From Tritrichomonas musculus (Eukaryota > Parabasalia > Tritrichomonadida > Tritrichomonadidae), in the NCBI GenBank assembly GCA_039105265.1, contig JAPFFF010000005.1, positions 558,001 to 622,000 on the forward strand: 64,000 bases of DNA, in the 5' to 3' direction. The translations under genes were made by a program, and so were the position numbers. The notes beneath the pieces were generated by a model. That model saw only the letters and a list, made by a program, of their open reading frames with translations. It had not been told where the DNA came from and made no database searches. Of this stretch, positions 10,101 through 20,350 are shown one piece after another. The stretch's first letter is position 1. The number at the start of each line of letters is the position of its first letter.

Positions 10101-13100
10101 TTTCTTTTTTTGAATATTGTAAAGGAAAACCAATTAATCCTTCATTTGTATCAAAAACAGCTGACAAACTTTTCTTCTTTTTTCCTTTATCGACGAGATT
10201 ATTCTCAATTCTCGGAGGTTTCTCGTTAATCATTCGTTATTATCCTGAATTTATTTTATTGAATCAACTGAGAAGTTTTCTGATTCAAACAACTGAAATC
10301 AATCCAATTGACAACGGTTTTCATAAGATTTTGAATAATTTTCTTAAAGAATTTTTAAAGAAAAATGACATACAAACGCAAAAAGATTTCGTTGCTCTTG
10401 TTTATGAAATCATTTGTCCTTTATCTATCGGTGTTCGTAGAATTCTTGAGAAAAGAGTGTCGAAATTAGGAATTCCAATTCATATTCATTCATTGGATGA
10501 ACTTTTTAATACAACTCACGATAACATTTTGTTATTCCAAAAATTGACTCTTGCATTCTTGTGTGGAATTGAAGGTGACATATTAAATAATATGAATATC
10601 GATATAGTTAATCGTGTCAGTAGATTTATGAATCCTTCAAATTTGGATGGAATTCATCGATTTGAAAAATTTGCAAGAATTTTATCTTTATTGAAATCAA
10701 TTTTAAATTCATCAAATATTTTCTACTTTTTTATATCAAAAAATCCTGACTTTTTATCATTGATTGTTAAGTTCCTTTGTCAAGCATTATTATCACATTA
10801 TTCACCAATTCAACAAGAAGCTAAAAAATGTTTCATTCTATTAATTAATCGTTATCCAGATGAAATTAAAAATGTCAATCAAATCAGTGATTTTTGGAAA
10901 AATTACACAAAATTTTCTTTCAATAATAATTTGAATAGAATCGTATTTTGTACCCAATTAACAAAGATATTCCCTGACAAACCGTCCGAAGATATCATCC
11001 GTTTCTTAATGAATGAGATTTCTGTCTATGTTGAGAAAACTGACATTGATAAAATGAACTCGGCTGCAATTTTCGTACGAATACTCGAACAACTTGCAGT
11101 AAAGAAATTCATTAATCAAGAAAAAATTAAATTTTTTATCTTGAATGTTAATAATGAAGAAGGAATTTCTTATTTTGAGTTCTATTTAAAAAATATTTTG
11201 AATCTCTATCGTTGTAAAATGATACCTTTTCGAGGTTTGTTTGTTAAGCCTGTTATGAAATTCCTATCGTTCTTTCCAAGTCAAACAATTAATTATTTAA
11301 TCAACGTTGTATCTGAGAATTCATTATGTAACTTTCATTTCTTGGAATATTTGATCGTTTACGACATGAAAGACATTTTCTTTCATTCATTTTTAGACAT
11401 ATTCAAAGTTGAGCATGATTTCACCTCTTTTTCACCTGTTGTTTATCAACTCTTTCAAAAATTGACTTCTGAACATCGTTTTGTAAATGATAAAGATTTT
11501 TTAATTATATTAAAAAGAGAGTTCGCATTAGTAATTCGTTCAATTAATGATCATTCACGTTATTATGAGAATGAATATGAATTATTGTCAATTTTGACTG
11601 ATTCAATTTTGAATGTTTATAAAGAAAATCTTGAATTAAGACATGCAATTGCATTAGCATCAATATTTAACTTTTCTTTCTTTGCACATTCAAGTATTTA
11701 TAAGAAATATATATCAATTATATTTCAACCTTCAAGGATTCAAAATGTTCAACTTATGTTTCAACAAATTTTGAGTCAATTATACAAAATTAAGCCATTA
11801 ATATTAAGTATCTTGTTGCCTCATTGTTTAAAGACATTGCCAACAATTACACAAGATGAAGCTGCTGTTATTTTTAATGCTCGATTGTTGACAAGTTCTG
11901 ATCCAACTCTTGTAACAATTGGTTTGAGATGTTCCAGAATTTTGATTTCAAAAATGATACCTGAAAAGAAGTTTTTGTTTGATCTTTGTAATGATTTGAT
12001 GGATTGTTTTGATTCTTCTGATGTTGAGACTATTGTCTATTCATTGAAATTATCTGTGAAATTAGTTGAAAAGAATTATTTGTCACCTGTTTTATTTGAA
12101 TCAATAGTGAAACAAATTTTTTCTTTTCCGAAATTTTTTGAATTGCCTTATTTAGTTCATTCAACGGCATTATTAAAAGCAAGACCTGATTTAATAGAGA
12201 ATTTGAGTCCTTCTGTAATTGAAACAATATCGTTCTTCTTTTATGATAAATTTATTAGTTTTAGAGAGATGCAAAAATCAATTCCAATTATTCTTTCTTT
12301 ATCGAAAATATTTAAATTGTTGCCTTTTTCTTTGTTCACTTCAATCACTTCTATTTTTGACTCAAAAGTGACAGGAATAACAGATGTTATTCCTCCAGAT
12401 GTTGTTGAAATTATCTTCTTTTGCATTCGTTTGTATATGAATTGGGAACCTAATGAAAAAGAGAAAGAATATTTCTTTGAAGTTGGTTTCAAATTCATTC
12501 GAGTACTTCTTTCACAAAAACAAATTTCGAATTTGTCAAAATTTTCATATTTTGTTGATAATTTCTTCAACTTTTTAGTTGAAAATAAAACATTTAACGT
12601 TTTTCCTGAAGATTTACTAGAAAATATTGAAGAAATTGAAGATAATTTATGTTTTAATATTGTTTGTACAGCTTCTCATTTTGTTGCTGACATTTTATAT
12701 GAAAAATATTCGTTATTGGTTGAGAAATCATTATTTTTTGTGTTGAAAGAAAAAGTTCCAGAAGATGAAACAACAATTCAAATTCCTCTTTTTATTGATT
12801 TGTTACAATTTATATTTAGCAAGAAAGAAATATTTTGTCATTTTAGTCCTTCTGTTTATTCATTGGTTGGCACTTTTCTTCAGAATTATTCTGAAGAAAT
12901 TAATGAATATTTGTTCTCAACAGTCAAAGCTTTAATATATCATCATTATGATTATGAGTTCATGAACATTATCAATAAGATGATGAACCTTCAAGAGCAA
13001 CTTTTTAAAATGCCAAATAAGAAGCTTTATTCACTTTTGTTTCAGATGATTTTGAAGCTGTTAGAAATAATGCCAATTGAGAATCAAATGAACTATTTCT

Positions 13101-16100
13101 TAACTATTGTTGAGAAGAATCAATGGGATTTATTATCACGAAACATCTTCACTAAAGTTGTTCATTCACTGATAAAATGTCCTGCTATTCACATCAATGT
13201 TAAGAAGCAAATTTTGGATTCTTTTCCAATTATATTGTTAGGAACAGCAAACGAACTGGAGAAGATTTATTGCTCAATTAACGAATTTGGCATTCAAAAT
13301 GAAATCCAAATTAGTCATTATTTAATCTATCTCAAAATTGTCATTGCTTCTTATTCAAGTCCGTCTCAAAGGTTGATATTATTTGACCAAATTGAGAAAC
13401 TTTTGGATATCAATTTTAAAGAACGGTTAAAGTTCTTCATTCACAATCTTCCTATCGTTCTTTGGAGCAACGAATACTTCATATATATAGTGGCACTTTT
13501 AACAGAAAAAGTGAAAATTTGGCAGCCAATTTTCGCTTTCTCTTCAAAACTTGGAAACGTCTCCGATTTGTTGGCTATCGTTGCTTTCAAAAGATTGTTG
13601 GATGAAGAGATTTCATTCGAACTTCAACAGTTCTTGAAGCAGCTTCTCAAGGAACAAAAAGAGATTCGAAACAAGTACACAAAAGTGATCACTTCAATCT
13701 TGCAAACATTCTTTAGAAGTGATTATTTTTTGCCGTATAGTTTGGCTTATAAGGCTTCGTGCGTGACAGGAGATTTCGAGTTCGATCACCACTTTTTCAG
13801 AAAAAATGATGTTTGTCAGAAAAGATTCGTAATGCCAGAGTCCAGAAACCACTTGTACTTCGGCTTCTACTTGCCGCAATTGACTCGAAAACAGGCCTGC
13901 GCCGCGGCCCTCACTTTGCTGTATCAGTATGACATAGCTGAGCACTTTTATCAGGATGATGAACCTTCTGATTTGAACAGTTATTACGGGCAAATTAGAT
14001 TGGTAAATCAGCATTTGATTGAACCTCAATTCTTAACTTTTTCTGAGATTATTCGGCCGCTGGTGGAAATTGATAGAAAAGTAAATTCAACCGTGATTTT
14101 GTTGGAAAAAGCGGTCAATTCGTTCTTTAATAAGCAATGCATGCCTGTTTCGCAGTACATTAAGGATATCAAGCAAATTATATTTCAAGATTTTCGTTCT
14201 CATCGTTTTTCATCTATTTATCAAAATGAAAGAGCAATTGTTATTGAAGTTTTATGTGATAAACTGCTTAAGTTATTGGAAACAGGTGAAGATGGAAATG
14301 ATTCAGAAATAATGAAAAAACATTCATGCTTGAATCCTTCCTTTTTGGAATTAATAAACGATTTTTCAAGCTTTTTAAAGCATGAAAAATCGATTCCTGA
14401 AGAATTAACAATTGACGAAAATAAAGAGCCTCCATGTATTATTATTTCAAACATAAATTATTATTTCAATATTAAAAAAGTTACCGGAATTACATCGCAT
14501 GGCTTATATGCTCTTAGTCCTCACCAAATCAACCAACAGTTGGAAATAATGGCTAATAAGATAACCAATAATATAATGGCAACTAGTGATTGGGTTGCAT
14601 ACGCGCCATTTTGTTTTAATATTTTTACAATAGTCCAAACACTTGATTTCTTTTCAACTGCCTATTATGCTTATTATCGTATATTTACTTCCAAAGAAGA
14701 TATCCACTCAATAATGCGTAAAGATGCAAGTGCCCGTATTGTCACATTAATTCGAATTGCTGAACAGAATGAAAAGAAAAACTTCATGAAACCTATTCTT
14801 GAAACAGCATCAATATTCCAACAATCATATGCTGAAATATGGCGTTTCTGGCTTCAACAACTGGTGGAATTGGCCCGAAAAAAGTGGTTCAGAGATATTT
14901 CCATGAATCTTTTCTGTGAGATGACATATCGTTCTACCTTATATTCTAAGAAAAGTTCTTCAAAAGAGTTACAAGATATTTTACGAACTGAAATTGCTTC
15001 ACGTAATAGTTTTATTCAAATTTCGATGATGGAGAAGATTGAGAGGATAGTTAGTCGAATATATGAAATTAATGTTGAAGAGTTTGAATACCAGAAAAGC
15101 ATCACCAACTTCATTGAAGAATCCTTTAAACTAACTAATGAAGAATTATCAAATATCCATCTCATGAAAGAGAGAAGGAAGAGTTTAATCATCACTCCCT
15201 TTGGCAATGCGCTTTCTCATCTAATGAAAGATGATATTGACAAGATTGGCAACTTTAAAGAATGGGTATCTAATCTCCGTCAAATGAATCAATCAGATCT
15301 CGAATTATTTGTCAAAAATTTCACCAATTCGACTGAAACTTTCTCGAACCTAAGGCAGAACATTGATGAAGCCATAGACAACTTCAATGACCAACTTCCT
15401 TTCATCTTCCCAATACATCTTGATTATGCTCCACAACTTGCTGTTTTCAGATTCAACAAGGACATTTCATATCTCCTTCCTGATCTGATTGTTTGTCGAG
15501 CCACCACGTCGATCAACAGTCGAAATACTTTTCTAATTCAAAAAAGTCACGATCAAAGCGGTCTCCATGCCTCAGTCATCACGTTAGCCACATGTTTCTC
15601 CATCTTTCGTGTTATTCTTCAAAGTTCCTATCCATCACGAATGCGGGCCATCAACCTAGCTGTCTCATTCTGCTTTGAAATTGGCGAAAGGACGTTATTA
15701 ATGCAATTGATGTCATATCCGATATCGTTAAAAGATCTTTTCGAGAAGGTCATGATGATCAGGCAGAAAGATTGGGTTCTTAAATACACTGACAAAAAAA
15801 CTGGAAAAATTACAAAGGAAGGCTTGGAGAACGTTAAAACATTTCCAACTGATTCGCTTGAAAAATTCCACGAAAAAACAATGCCTGAGAAAACTTTTTT
15901 GGGATTGAGAAGAGGATTGGCCGAGTCTTATGCAGCAGCCGTTATAATACGTCATATGTTATCGGCCCCTTATCAAGACATGGGAAGAATCATTGCTTGC
16001 ACGAAAGCTGCTGAAATTCCAGTTTTATTGACTGACTTTGATTACGGCGACTCGTTTTTAAATGAGGCCGTTCATTCCACTTTTAGATTGTGTCCAACAA

Positions 16101-16438
16101 TGCAAGTCGCCCTTGGTCCTCAAGTGATCGGAGAACTTTTTCTATCGATGGCATCGGTTGCTCATGCTTTCACTTCACATTTGGAAAGTATTAGAACTTA
16201 CATAGAATTGATTGTATGTGATGAAATGGTAATAAATGACAAAGTAGAATTCGATATTGTTCAAGAAATGATAAGAAGAAGAACAATTGTTGAAAACAGA
16301 TTTATATCATTATCTCCACCAAAACCAAAAACTGAAAATATTGACGAATGCTTGGGTTGGTATGATAATTTGATGAAAATTATTGAAAAATCTAGAAACC
16401 CTTTTGCTCAGCCTGTTTATACTATACCATGGTTCTAG
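7154..16438 (+). CDS. TRRAP/Tra1-like PIKK pseudokinase
   Basis: A 3094-residue intronless protein from the ATG at 7154; the frame formally opens three codons earlier at GTG. The first about 2100 residues are a helical HEAT-like solenoid, followed by a FAT-like region. The C-terminal 330 residues have a PIKK layout. VFRFNKDISYLLPDLIV (about residue 2762) resembles the start of the TRRAP kinase-like domain. A segment FRLCPTMQVALGPQVIGELF (about 2975) resembles FRLTPNISEFLTTIGVSGPL of human TRRAP. The protein ends IPWF, where TRRAP ends HPWL, as expected of a FATC tail. I see no catalytic DxxxxN or DFG motif, so it should be a pseudokinase, as TRRAP is. TRRAP/Tra1 is the activator-binding scaffold of SAGA and NuA4 histone acetyltransferase complexes. 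At 3094 residues it is somewhat shorter than yeast or human forms (about 3700-3800). Other PIKKs are less likely because the kinase motifs are missing. Confidence 0.8.
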   Translation: MNELTEILSNSQPIPIRKLCKLLFDQHTILELNKSSSSLFCSIIFSALSNPKLESTDKDLYQLKLILTIFIIAFKPPPKIIDFEFPSETNNGYIFASSLVVQAMQSNDKDNIQFFNDMIKKHINFLFVKPKSTGKQKKNFFSLTRCYYFQIIPIIMGNHILSGQFIQNISDILYQICQLEQEDLTLSTINFISEIYKSIKNCLMVNIKSALPNNFLDSVITIVNLTQQYPSICLSVFFHTWFFLVKQCINTHPTQPLLCLVPTITKCFEKVASYKYHELHRSFPWYLCYWFYDFLKKEDHSQKVQVLSLICNGVRTEPRMNSIHRQSCENSVKMFATSIVSQCFENQPYYLYYVLTSLNSSFEMMIYKLQKIHSFGQIVTQFKTPFKKDQNNEENANEQSSTKPVNYNEELKLFKRQINFYEQSNYSPFCPIFDHYMFSYSYEKDYESEEECIDDFEQMCRICEIIRKYIQSIEIIFEQIILNLKRFLNQEIEANPNFTFPVPFYYMFSIFSTLINFMIHATHKQMEIQSFLNKEAFDISKISSQYISTISNPRKILDFTHIYQAYFKLFEDIPPFFHHSLVNVIINAILKNLKKGTLTISLIETLSCIYKDKMNDPHSMFYTILNRLIEAASTKTSYLLSKDASDVNSFYFLIFFTIRLATFNGRNPYFGITLQLYQKLFITSVMANTKFIFHQAIGMRLICHYLAAVNDNIDADQKYSNVKTSENTKAFRYKPANIEEFELNARLDAFNAVLDISLEEPEYMSIMSLIPILDASFSSNESKLIEKAARICLRVFKYEDPERWTGDSEIVKRLFKQFFESSKTINNLELSSEILELLPKFAPAFLNNHPLLGNEQKVRFQLKDVNIDLLEVLKAVSAHMDYSDEEIKHIFALISVGFEVVLDSIVLQEMAISQTLLQLIILLKYCFGFKCLENSLKNLTSYITKSFGDLFLRGESDLYIICVFDAMGMNRLESTITIMNLAVSFFEYCKGKPINPSFVSKTADKLFFFFPLSTRLFSILGGFSLIIRYYPEFILLNQLRSFLIQTTEINPIDNGFHKILNNFLKEFLKKNDIQTQKDFVALVYEIICPLSIGVRRILEKRVSKLGIPIHIHSLDELFNTTHDNILLFQKLTLAFLCGIEGDILNNMNIDIVNRVSRFMNPSNLDGIHRFEKFARILSLLKSILNSSNIFYFFISKNPDFLSLIVKFLCQALLSHYSPIQQEAKKCFILLINRYPDEIKNVNQISDFWKNYTKFSFNNNLNRIVFCTQLTKIFPDKPSEDIIRFLMNEISVYVEKTDIDKMNSAAIFVRILEQLAVKKFINQEKIKFFILNVNNEEGISYFEFYLKNILNLYRCKMIPFRGLFVKPVMKFLSFFPSQTINYLINVVSENSLCNFHFLEYLIVYDMKDIFFHSFLDIFKVEHDFTSFSPVVYQLFQKLTSEHRFVNDKDFLIILKREFALVIRSINDHSRYYENEYELLSILTDSILNVYKENLELRHAIALASIFNFSFFAHSSIYKKYISIIFQPSRIQNVQLMFQQILSQLYKIKPLILSILLPHCLKTLPTITQDEAAVIFNARLLTSSDPTLVTIGLRCSRILISKMIPEKKFLFDLCNDLMDCFDSSDVETIVYSLKLSVKLVEKNYLSPVLFESIVKQIFSFPKFFELPYLVHSTALLKARPDLIENLSPSVIETISFFFYDKFISFREMQKSIPIILSLSKIFKLLPFSLFTSITSIFDSKVTGITDVIPPDVVEIIFFCIRLYMNWEPNEKEKEYFFEVGFKFIRVLLSQKQISNLSKFSYFVDNFFNFLVENKTFNVFPEDLLENIEEIEDNLCFNIVCTASHFVADILYEKYSLLVEKSLFFVLKEKVPEDETTIQIPLFIDLLQFIFSKKEIFCHFSPSVYSLVGTFLQNYSEEINEYLFSTVKALIYHHYDYEFMNIINKMMNLQEQLFKMPNKKLYSLLFQMILKLLEIMPIENQMNYFLTIVEKNQWDLLSRNIFTKVVHSLIKCPAIHINVKKQILDSFPIILLGTANELEKIYCSINEFGIQNEIQISHYLIYLKIVIASYSSPSQRLILFDQIEKLLDINFKERLKFFIHNLPIVLWSNEYFIYIVALLTEKVKIWQPIFAFSSKLGNVSDLLAIVAFKRLLDEEISFELQQFLKQLLKEQKEIRNKYTKVITSILQTFFRSDYFLPYSLAYKASCVTGDFEFDHHFFRKNDVCQKRFVMPESRNHLYFGFYLPQLTRKQACAAALTLLYQYDIAEHFYQDDEPSDLNSYYGQIRLVNQHLIEPQFLTFSEIIRPLVEIDRKVNSTVILLEKAVNSFFNKQCMPVSQYIKDIKQIIFQDFRSHRFSSIYQNERAIVIEVLCDKLLKLLETGEDGNDSEIMKKHSCLNPSFLELINDFSSFLKHEKSIPEELTIDENKEPPCIIISNINYYFNIKKVTGITSHGLYALSPHQINQQLEIMANKITNNIMATSDWVAYAPFCFNIFTIVQTLDFFSTAYYAYYRIFTSKEDIHSIMRKDASARIVTLIRIAEQNEKKNFMKPILETASIFQQSYAEIWRFWLQQLVELARKKWFRDISMNLFCEMTYRSTLYSKKSSSKELQDILRTEIASRNSFIQISMMEKIERIVSRIYEINVEEFEYQKSITNFIEESFKLTNEELSNIHLMKERRKSLIITPFGNALSHLMKDDIDKIGNFKEWVSNLRQMNQSDLELFVKNFTNSTETFSNLRQNIDEAIDNFNDQLPFIFPIHLDYAPQLAVFRFNKDISYLLPDLIVCRATTSINSRNTFLIQKSHDQSGLHASVITLATCFSIFRVILQSSYPSRMRAINLAVSFCFEIGERTLLMQLMSYPISLKDLFEKVMMIRQKDWVLKYTDKKTGKITKEGLENVKTFPTDSLEKFHEKTMPEKTFLGLRRGLAESYAAAVIIRHMLSAPYQDMGRIIACTKAAEIPVLLTDFDYGDSFLNEAVHSTFRLCPTMQVALGPQVIGELFLSMASVAHAFTSHLESIRTYIELIVCDEMVINDKVEFDIVQEMIRRRTIVENRFISLSPPKPKTENIDECLGWYDNLMKIIEKSRNPFAQPVYTIPWF

Positions 16439-16989
16439 ATTCTAATTTGTAATATTTAATTTTATTGTAATATGTTTTCTTATTATTGTGTATTATGATT
16501 TTAATGTTTTAATTTTTATTATTTTTATTATTATATAGTACTATTTTATAAATATATTGTTTTTCATGATAAATTTAAAAAAAAAATTATCTTTGCTCTT
16601 TTTAATTCATTTGTTTTTATTTGATTATGTTAAATATTGGTCCAATAAGAATTTGAAAATGTTTATTATTGATATAAAGGTTTTCAATATGATAAAAAAA
16701 ATCATTTTCATTTATTCAATATTTGTGTTATTTAAATAAATATTTATATGAAATAAATTCAAAATGAAAAACGATTTTAAGAATTTACATAGTTTTTAAA
16801 GAAAAATATGATTTAAAATATGATTAAGATAAAATAAAAAACCTTTCTTCATTAAATATATTTATTGTAATCAATTTAAAATTTTAAAAAAATAAAAATA
16901 TTCAGGTTTTATTTATTCAATTTTGAAGAAATTTAGTGTTTTTGGATCAAAGATTTTCATACGTTTAACTAATAAAAAATAATTCTAAT
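16439..16989. other. Intergenic, AT-rich
   Basis: About 0.55 kb of very AT-rich sequence. A 60-codon frame at 16557-16739 is low-complexity and not credible. TCATACG at about 16957 lies some 30 nt before the next ATG and could be an initiator-like TCA motif; this is weak. Confidence 0.4.
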
Positions 16990-18381
16990 ATGCGCTCTGA
17001 TAGAACTCGACTTACAGGCAATTTTAACACAAAACCAAAAAGTTATTTAACACCTAATCGAAAACAGCCAACTTCACTTAAATCTCCTTCTTCAATGTCT
17101 TATCAATCACCTACAAAATCTTCAAAAGTTGAAAAAATCATGTGCCTAAAAGAAGACGAATTTTTGAATGAGCTTCATCAATTTCATCAAGAGGTATCAG
17201 AATACGAAGAAAAAAAAAATCAATTAAGCACAAATTCTGCAAAATTGGCTAAAGATTCTATATCTCTTTTATCACTTGCTTCCAATTTAAGTGTTTATCA
17301 GCAAAAATTAGAGCAAAGAGCAAATTTTGCGCACGAAATTTTATCTGATCCTATTGATGATTTAAGCTCAGAAATTAAATTAGTGGAGCAATTAGAAAAA
17401 GATGTTGAAGTCTATAAAAATAAATTACCTCAATTGCCATCAGAAGAGGAGAGACAAGAAATTGAAGATAAATTACGAGAAGCCCAACACATACAAAACC
17501 AAAACTTATTCAGATCGCAACAATTAGAAAAGAGGAAAACATTTCTTGAAATCGAATCTAAGCAAATAGATTTAGAAATGAGTAAATATCAAGAGCTACT
17601 CAAAGAAGATCAGAACAACGCTAAAAAATCTGAAGATGAAGATTTGGAATCAGCTTTTCCAGATGAAAATGAGTCTTCTAAAGAGAATATTAGACAACTT
17701 AAGCAAAAGAAAGAAGAACTCGAGCAAAAAAGAATTACATTAAATCAAAAAAAGAGTGACCTAGATGAATTTGAAAAACAAATCGAAACAGAAAAAGAAC
17801 AGCATAAAAAAGAACTTGATGAACTCCAGAAAACGTTAAATAAACTAAAAGAAACGAAAAGTTCTGTAGATAAAAAAGAAATAGATTTGAACGAAATTGC
17901 CGGAATCAAAGCTCAGCTAGAGATTGATCGTGATGATATTAATCTTAAATTAAATCGAATGAAAAGACTCTTTGAAGCCCAAAAAGAAGAACTTGGAAAA
18001 GTAGAAAAAAAGCGTGCCGAAATTTCAAGAAGAAAAGATGAAATTGAAGGAAAGAAGAAAGAAATCGAAGAGAAAACGTTAAGTATAGCTCAAAAAAGGG
18101 AATCATTAAAGAAATCAGAAGATGAATATAATTCGTTTGTTGATGAATTAGATGATGCTAAAAGGCAGTTGGCAGAAAAGCAAGCAAGGTTAGAAAAACA
18201 GCAGAAAATTTTGAAAAGCTATCAAGAAAAAATTAGGCAATTAAACGATGGGAATGATCCAAGTGATTTTAATGAAATTATTGATAATGAGCAAACCGCT
18301 GAAAAAAATGAACCAGAAAAACAGAATGATACAAGTACAGTTGGTGAAAAGCAGGATGATCAAAAAAATGATGGAAATTAA
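16990..18381 (+). CDS. Long coiled-coil protein
   Basis: A 463-residue protein from ATG 16990. Residues 1-50 are basic and Ser/Thr/Pro-rich (RTRLTGNFNTKPKSYLTPNR), likely disordered. Residues about 55-425 are almost continuous heptad-type helix rich in Glu, Lys, Gln and Leu, with no helix breaker apart from an acidic Ser-rich gap near 215-232. The last about 40 residues are Asn/Asp/Glu-rich. No motor, membrane or enzymatic motif is visible. Such proteins often build cytoskeletal or centrosomal structures, and trichomonads have many (costa, pelta-axostyle), but no specific family can be assigned. The gene is in the same orientation as the TRRAP-like gene, 551 nt downstream. Confidence 0.75.
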   Translation: MRSDRTRLTGNFNTKPKSYLTPNRKQPTSLKSPSSMSYQSPTKSSKVEKIMCLKEDEFLNELHQFHQEVSEYEEKKNQLSTNSAKLAKDSISLLSLASNLSVYQQKLEQRANFAHEILSDPIDDLSSEIKLVEQLEKDVEVYKNKLPQLPSEEERQEIEDKLREAQHIQNQNLFRSQQLEKRKTFLEIESKQIDLEMSKYQELLKEDQNNAKKSEDEDLESAFPDENESSKENIRQLKQKKEELEQKRITLNQKKSDLDEFEKQIETEKEQHKKELDELQKTLNKLKETKSSVDKKEIDLNEIAGIKAQLEIDRDDINLKLNRMKRLFEAQKEELGKVEKKRAEISRRKDEIEGKKKEIEEKTLSIAQKRESLKKSEDEYNSFVDELDDAKRQLAEKQARLEKQQKILKSYQEKIRQLNDGNDPSDFNEIIDNEQTAEKNEPEKQNDTSTVGEKQDDQKNDGN

Positions 18382-18899
18382 AATCATGCAAATAATGAAC
18401 AAAATGAAAAGCCAAATTAATTTGATCAGTACCATTTGATCATAATCTAATTAATCAGATTAAATATTTGGATTGTTAATTTAATAAAAGTTTTGTCAAT
18501 ATCTTTTTATATTTTAATATCAAATACTCTATTTAAAATACAATATTTGGATACCTCAAGATAGTGTTTGCTAAATGTTTTCTTGCTCAATATGTATCAA
18601 TAGATGGCGAATGATGCATTTCAGTTAGTGGAATTCAATATTAGTAAATAGTTAAATAGAAATAGCAGTATATATCTCAATGATTAGCACTAATCTTGAA
18701 TAGGCTTGTCATTTTGATAATCAATATCAAAAACATCACTTTTTTTACATCTGACACTCGATTACCAGTTTAAAAATCTGATATCATTGATATCATATCA
18801 AGATTATCAGGTATGAAATGTGAAATGAAAATATTGGATTATCGAGATTTGTGTTGAGGTGTTTTTGATGCCAAACTCATGAAGATAGCATGTATTTGC

Positions 18900-19420
18900 A
18901 AGAGGAAACTAGTTGAAACTACAGAGATTCTAGATATATTAGTAAGAGAGCAAAATTGCTGAAACTGATATATCATTCAAGACAGAAAAATCTACATAAT
19001 AGTTTGAAAGGTACATACATCCATTGTCTATTCATCAAATATGTTGTATGCTCGGCTAATCGAAATTGTTCCATCTATATTGCCAAGCTTCTGGATTCTC
19101 ATTTAGAGAAACAACATAAGCCGTTCAATCAATTTGAAACCAAGAGCAGTTTCAAAAGACATGCAGTTGAAATATTAACACTTTATCTTTTTATTATTAG
19201 GTATTTAAGTGCTGTCCATGTCTAAAAGAATCACGAATGAAGTTATGTGCTTGGCATTAGACATAGGATGCCACATTTATTATCAAGATACTGATAGCAT
19301 GCATATAGAATCTGCTAGTTTATAACAATTAGAGAAAGCATTTAAAGATAAATATAATAGAGAACTCATAAGTAAAATCTTGGTCAATTACATTCAGATT
19401 TTTCAGAAATAAATTTTACA
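18900..19420 (+). mobile_element. Polinton fossil: remnant of protein-primed DNA polymerase B
   Basis: Around 19205-19320 the sequence encodes a peptide with KRITNEVMCLALDIG followed by IYYQDTDSMHIE. The core YxDTDS is the palm motif C of family B DNA polymerases, and this form (YQDTDSMHIE) is typical of Polinton/Maverick protein-primed polymerases. The remnant is broken, with several breaks, and only a small part of a polymerase of over 1000 residues is recognisable. The preceding 18960-19225 stretch may belong to it but I cannot match it. No terminal repeats or capsid genes are seen beside it, so it is an old, decayed fragment, clearly older than the Polinton at the right edge of the window. 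Confidence 0.6.
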
Positions 19421-20350
19421 TAAAGAAATACCAATAGCAATAGAATCATCTTATATATATTAATTGGCATTCCTTTACTTAAACCCATTACTCATCATAA
19501 TATAGTTCTCTATACAGATTTGCATAACGATAAATGATTCAATTTCTTTATTTTTTTACTTGTTTTGGAATATGTATGGGTACTGGATTCTCTTCCGTCA
19601 TTTATTTATATATTCATATATTATATTAATTAAGAGTTAATTAGATTATTTTATAAATACCAGAATATTTTAATGGGCAATAAGTGATATATCAACGATT
19701 TTATTTTTAAATAAGAAATGATCGTTTTTTTATTTTTTGAATAAGATCATTGAAATATTTGAATATAAAAATTAAATTATGAAATATTTTTATCTTTTAG
19801 AACTACTTATATTTATAAATTATTTAATATAAATAAAAATATATAAATATATTATATTAGAAAAAATATAAATGTTAAGAATTATGTTTATTTTTTGGAG
19901 CTAAAAAAACAATTCAATATCTTTTGGTCAAGTGTAACAACTTTTTCGTTGAGCGCAAATAAAAGAATTCGTTTGTTGGTTCTAAAAATATGGAATTTTT
20001 CAATATTTGACCAGAATTTCATAATTTTTGGCTTAAAAAAAAATATAATTTTTTCAATCTTTGAAAAAAATAGTAGATTTCTAGGATAATTATTTCAAAA
20101 AGAAATAATTATATTTAAGACATCTTTTAAATCTTGCGAATTTTCATCAATTTTGTAATCATTAAAAATGCGAATTAAATTTTCATAATTTTCTTCAAGA
20201 TCATCTGAATTTTTCAAGAATTCCATTAAAGAAGATTCGACAAGTTCTCGAGAATGCATATATATTATGATATCTGATCTTTCAAGAATTCACTCATTTT
20301 ATTTTTATAAAGTAATAAAAAGTGACAAAATAGCTTGTATGCATTTTTGT
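19421..20350. other. AT-rich spacer before satellite
   Basis: No gene can be supported. A 64-codon frame at 19895-20089 is low-complexity. It may be further decayed transposon sequence. Confidence 0.35.
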
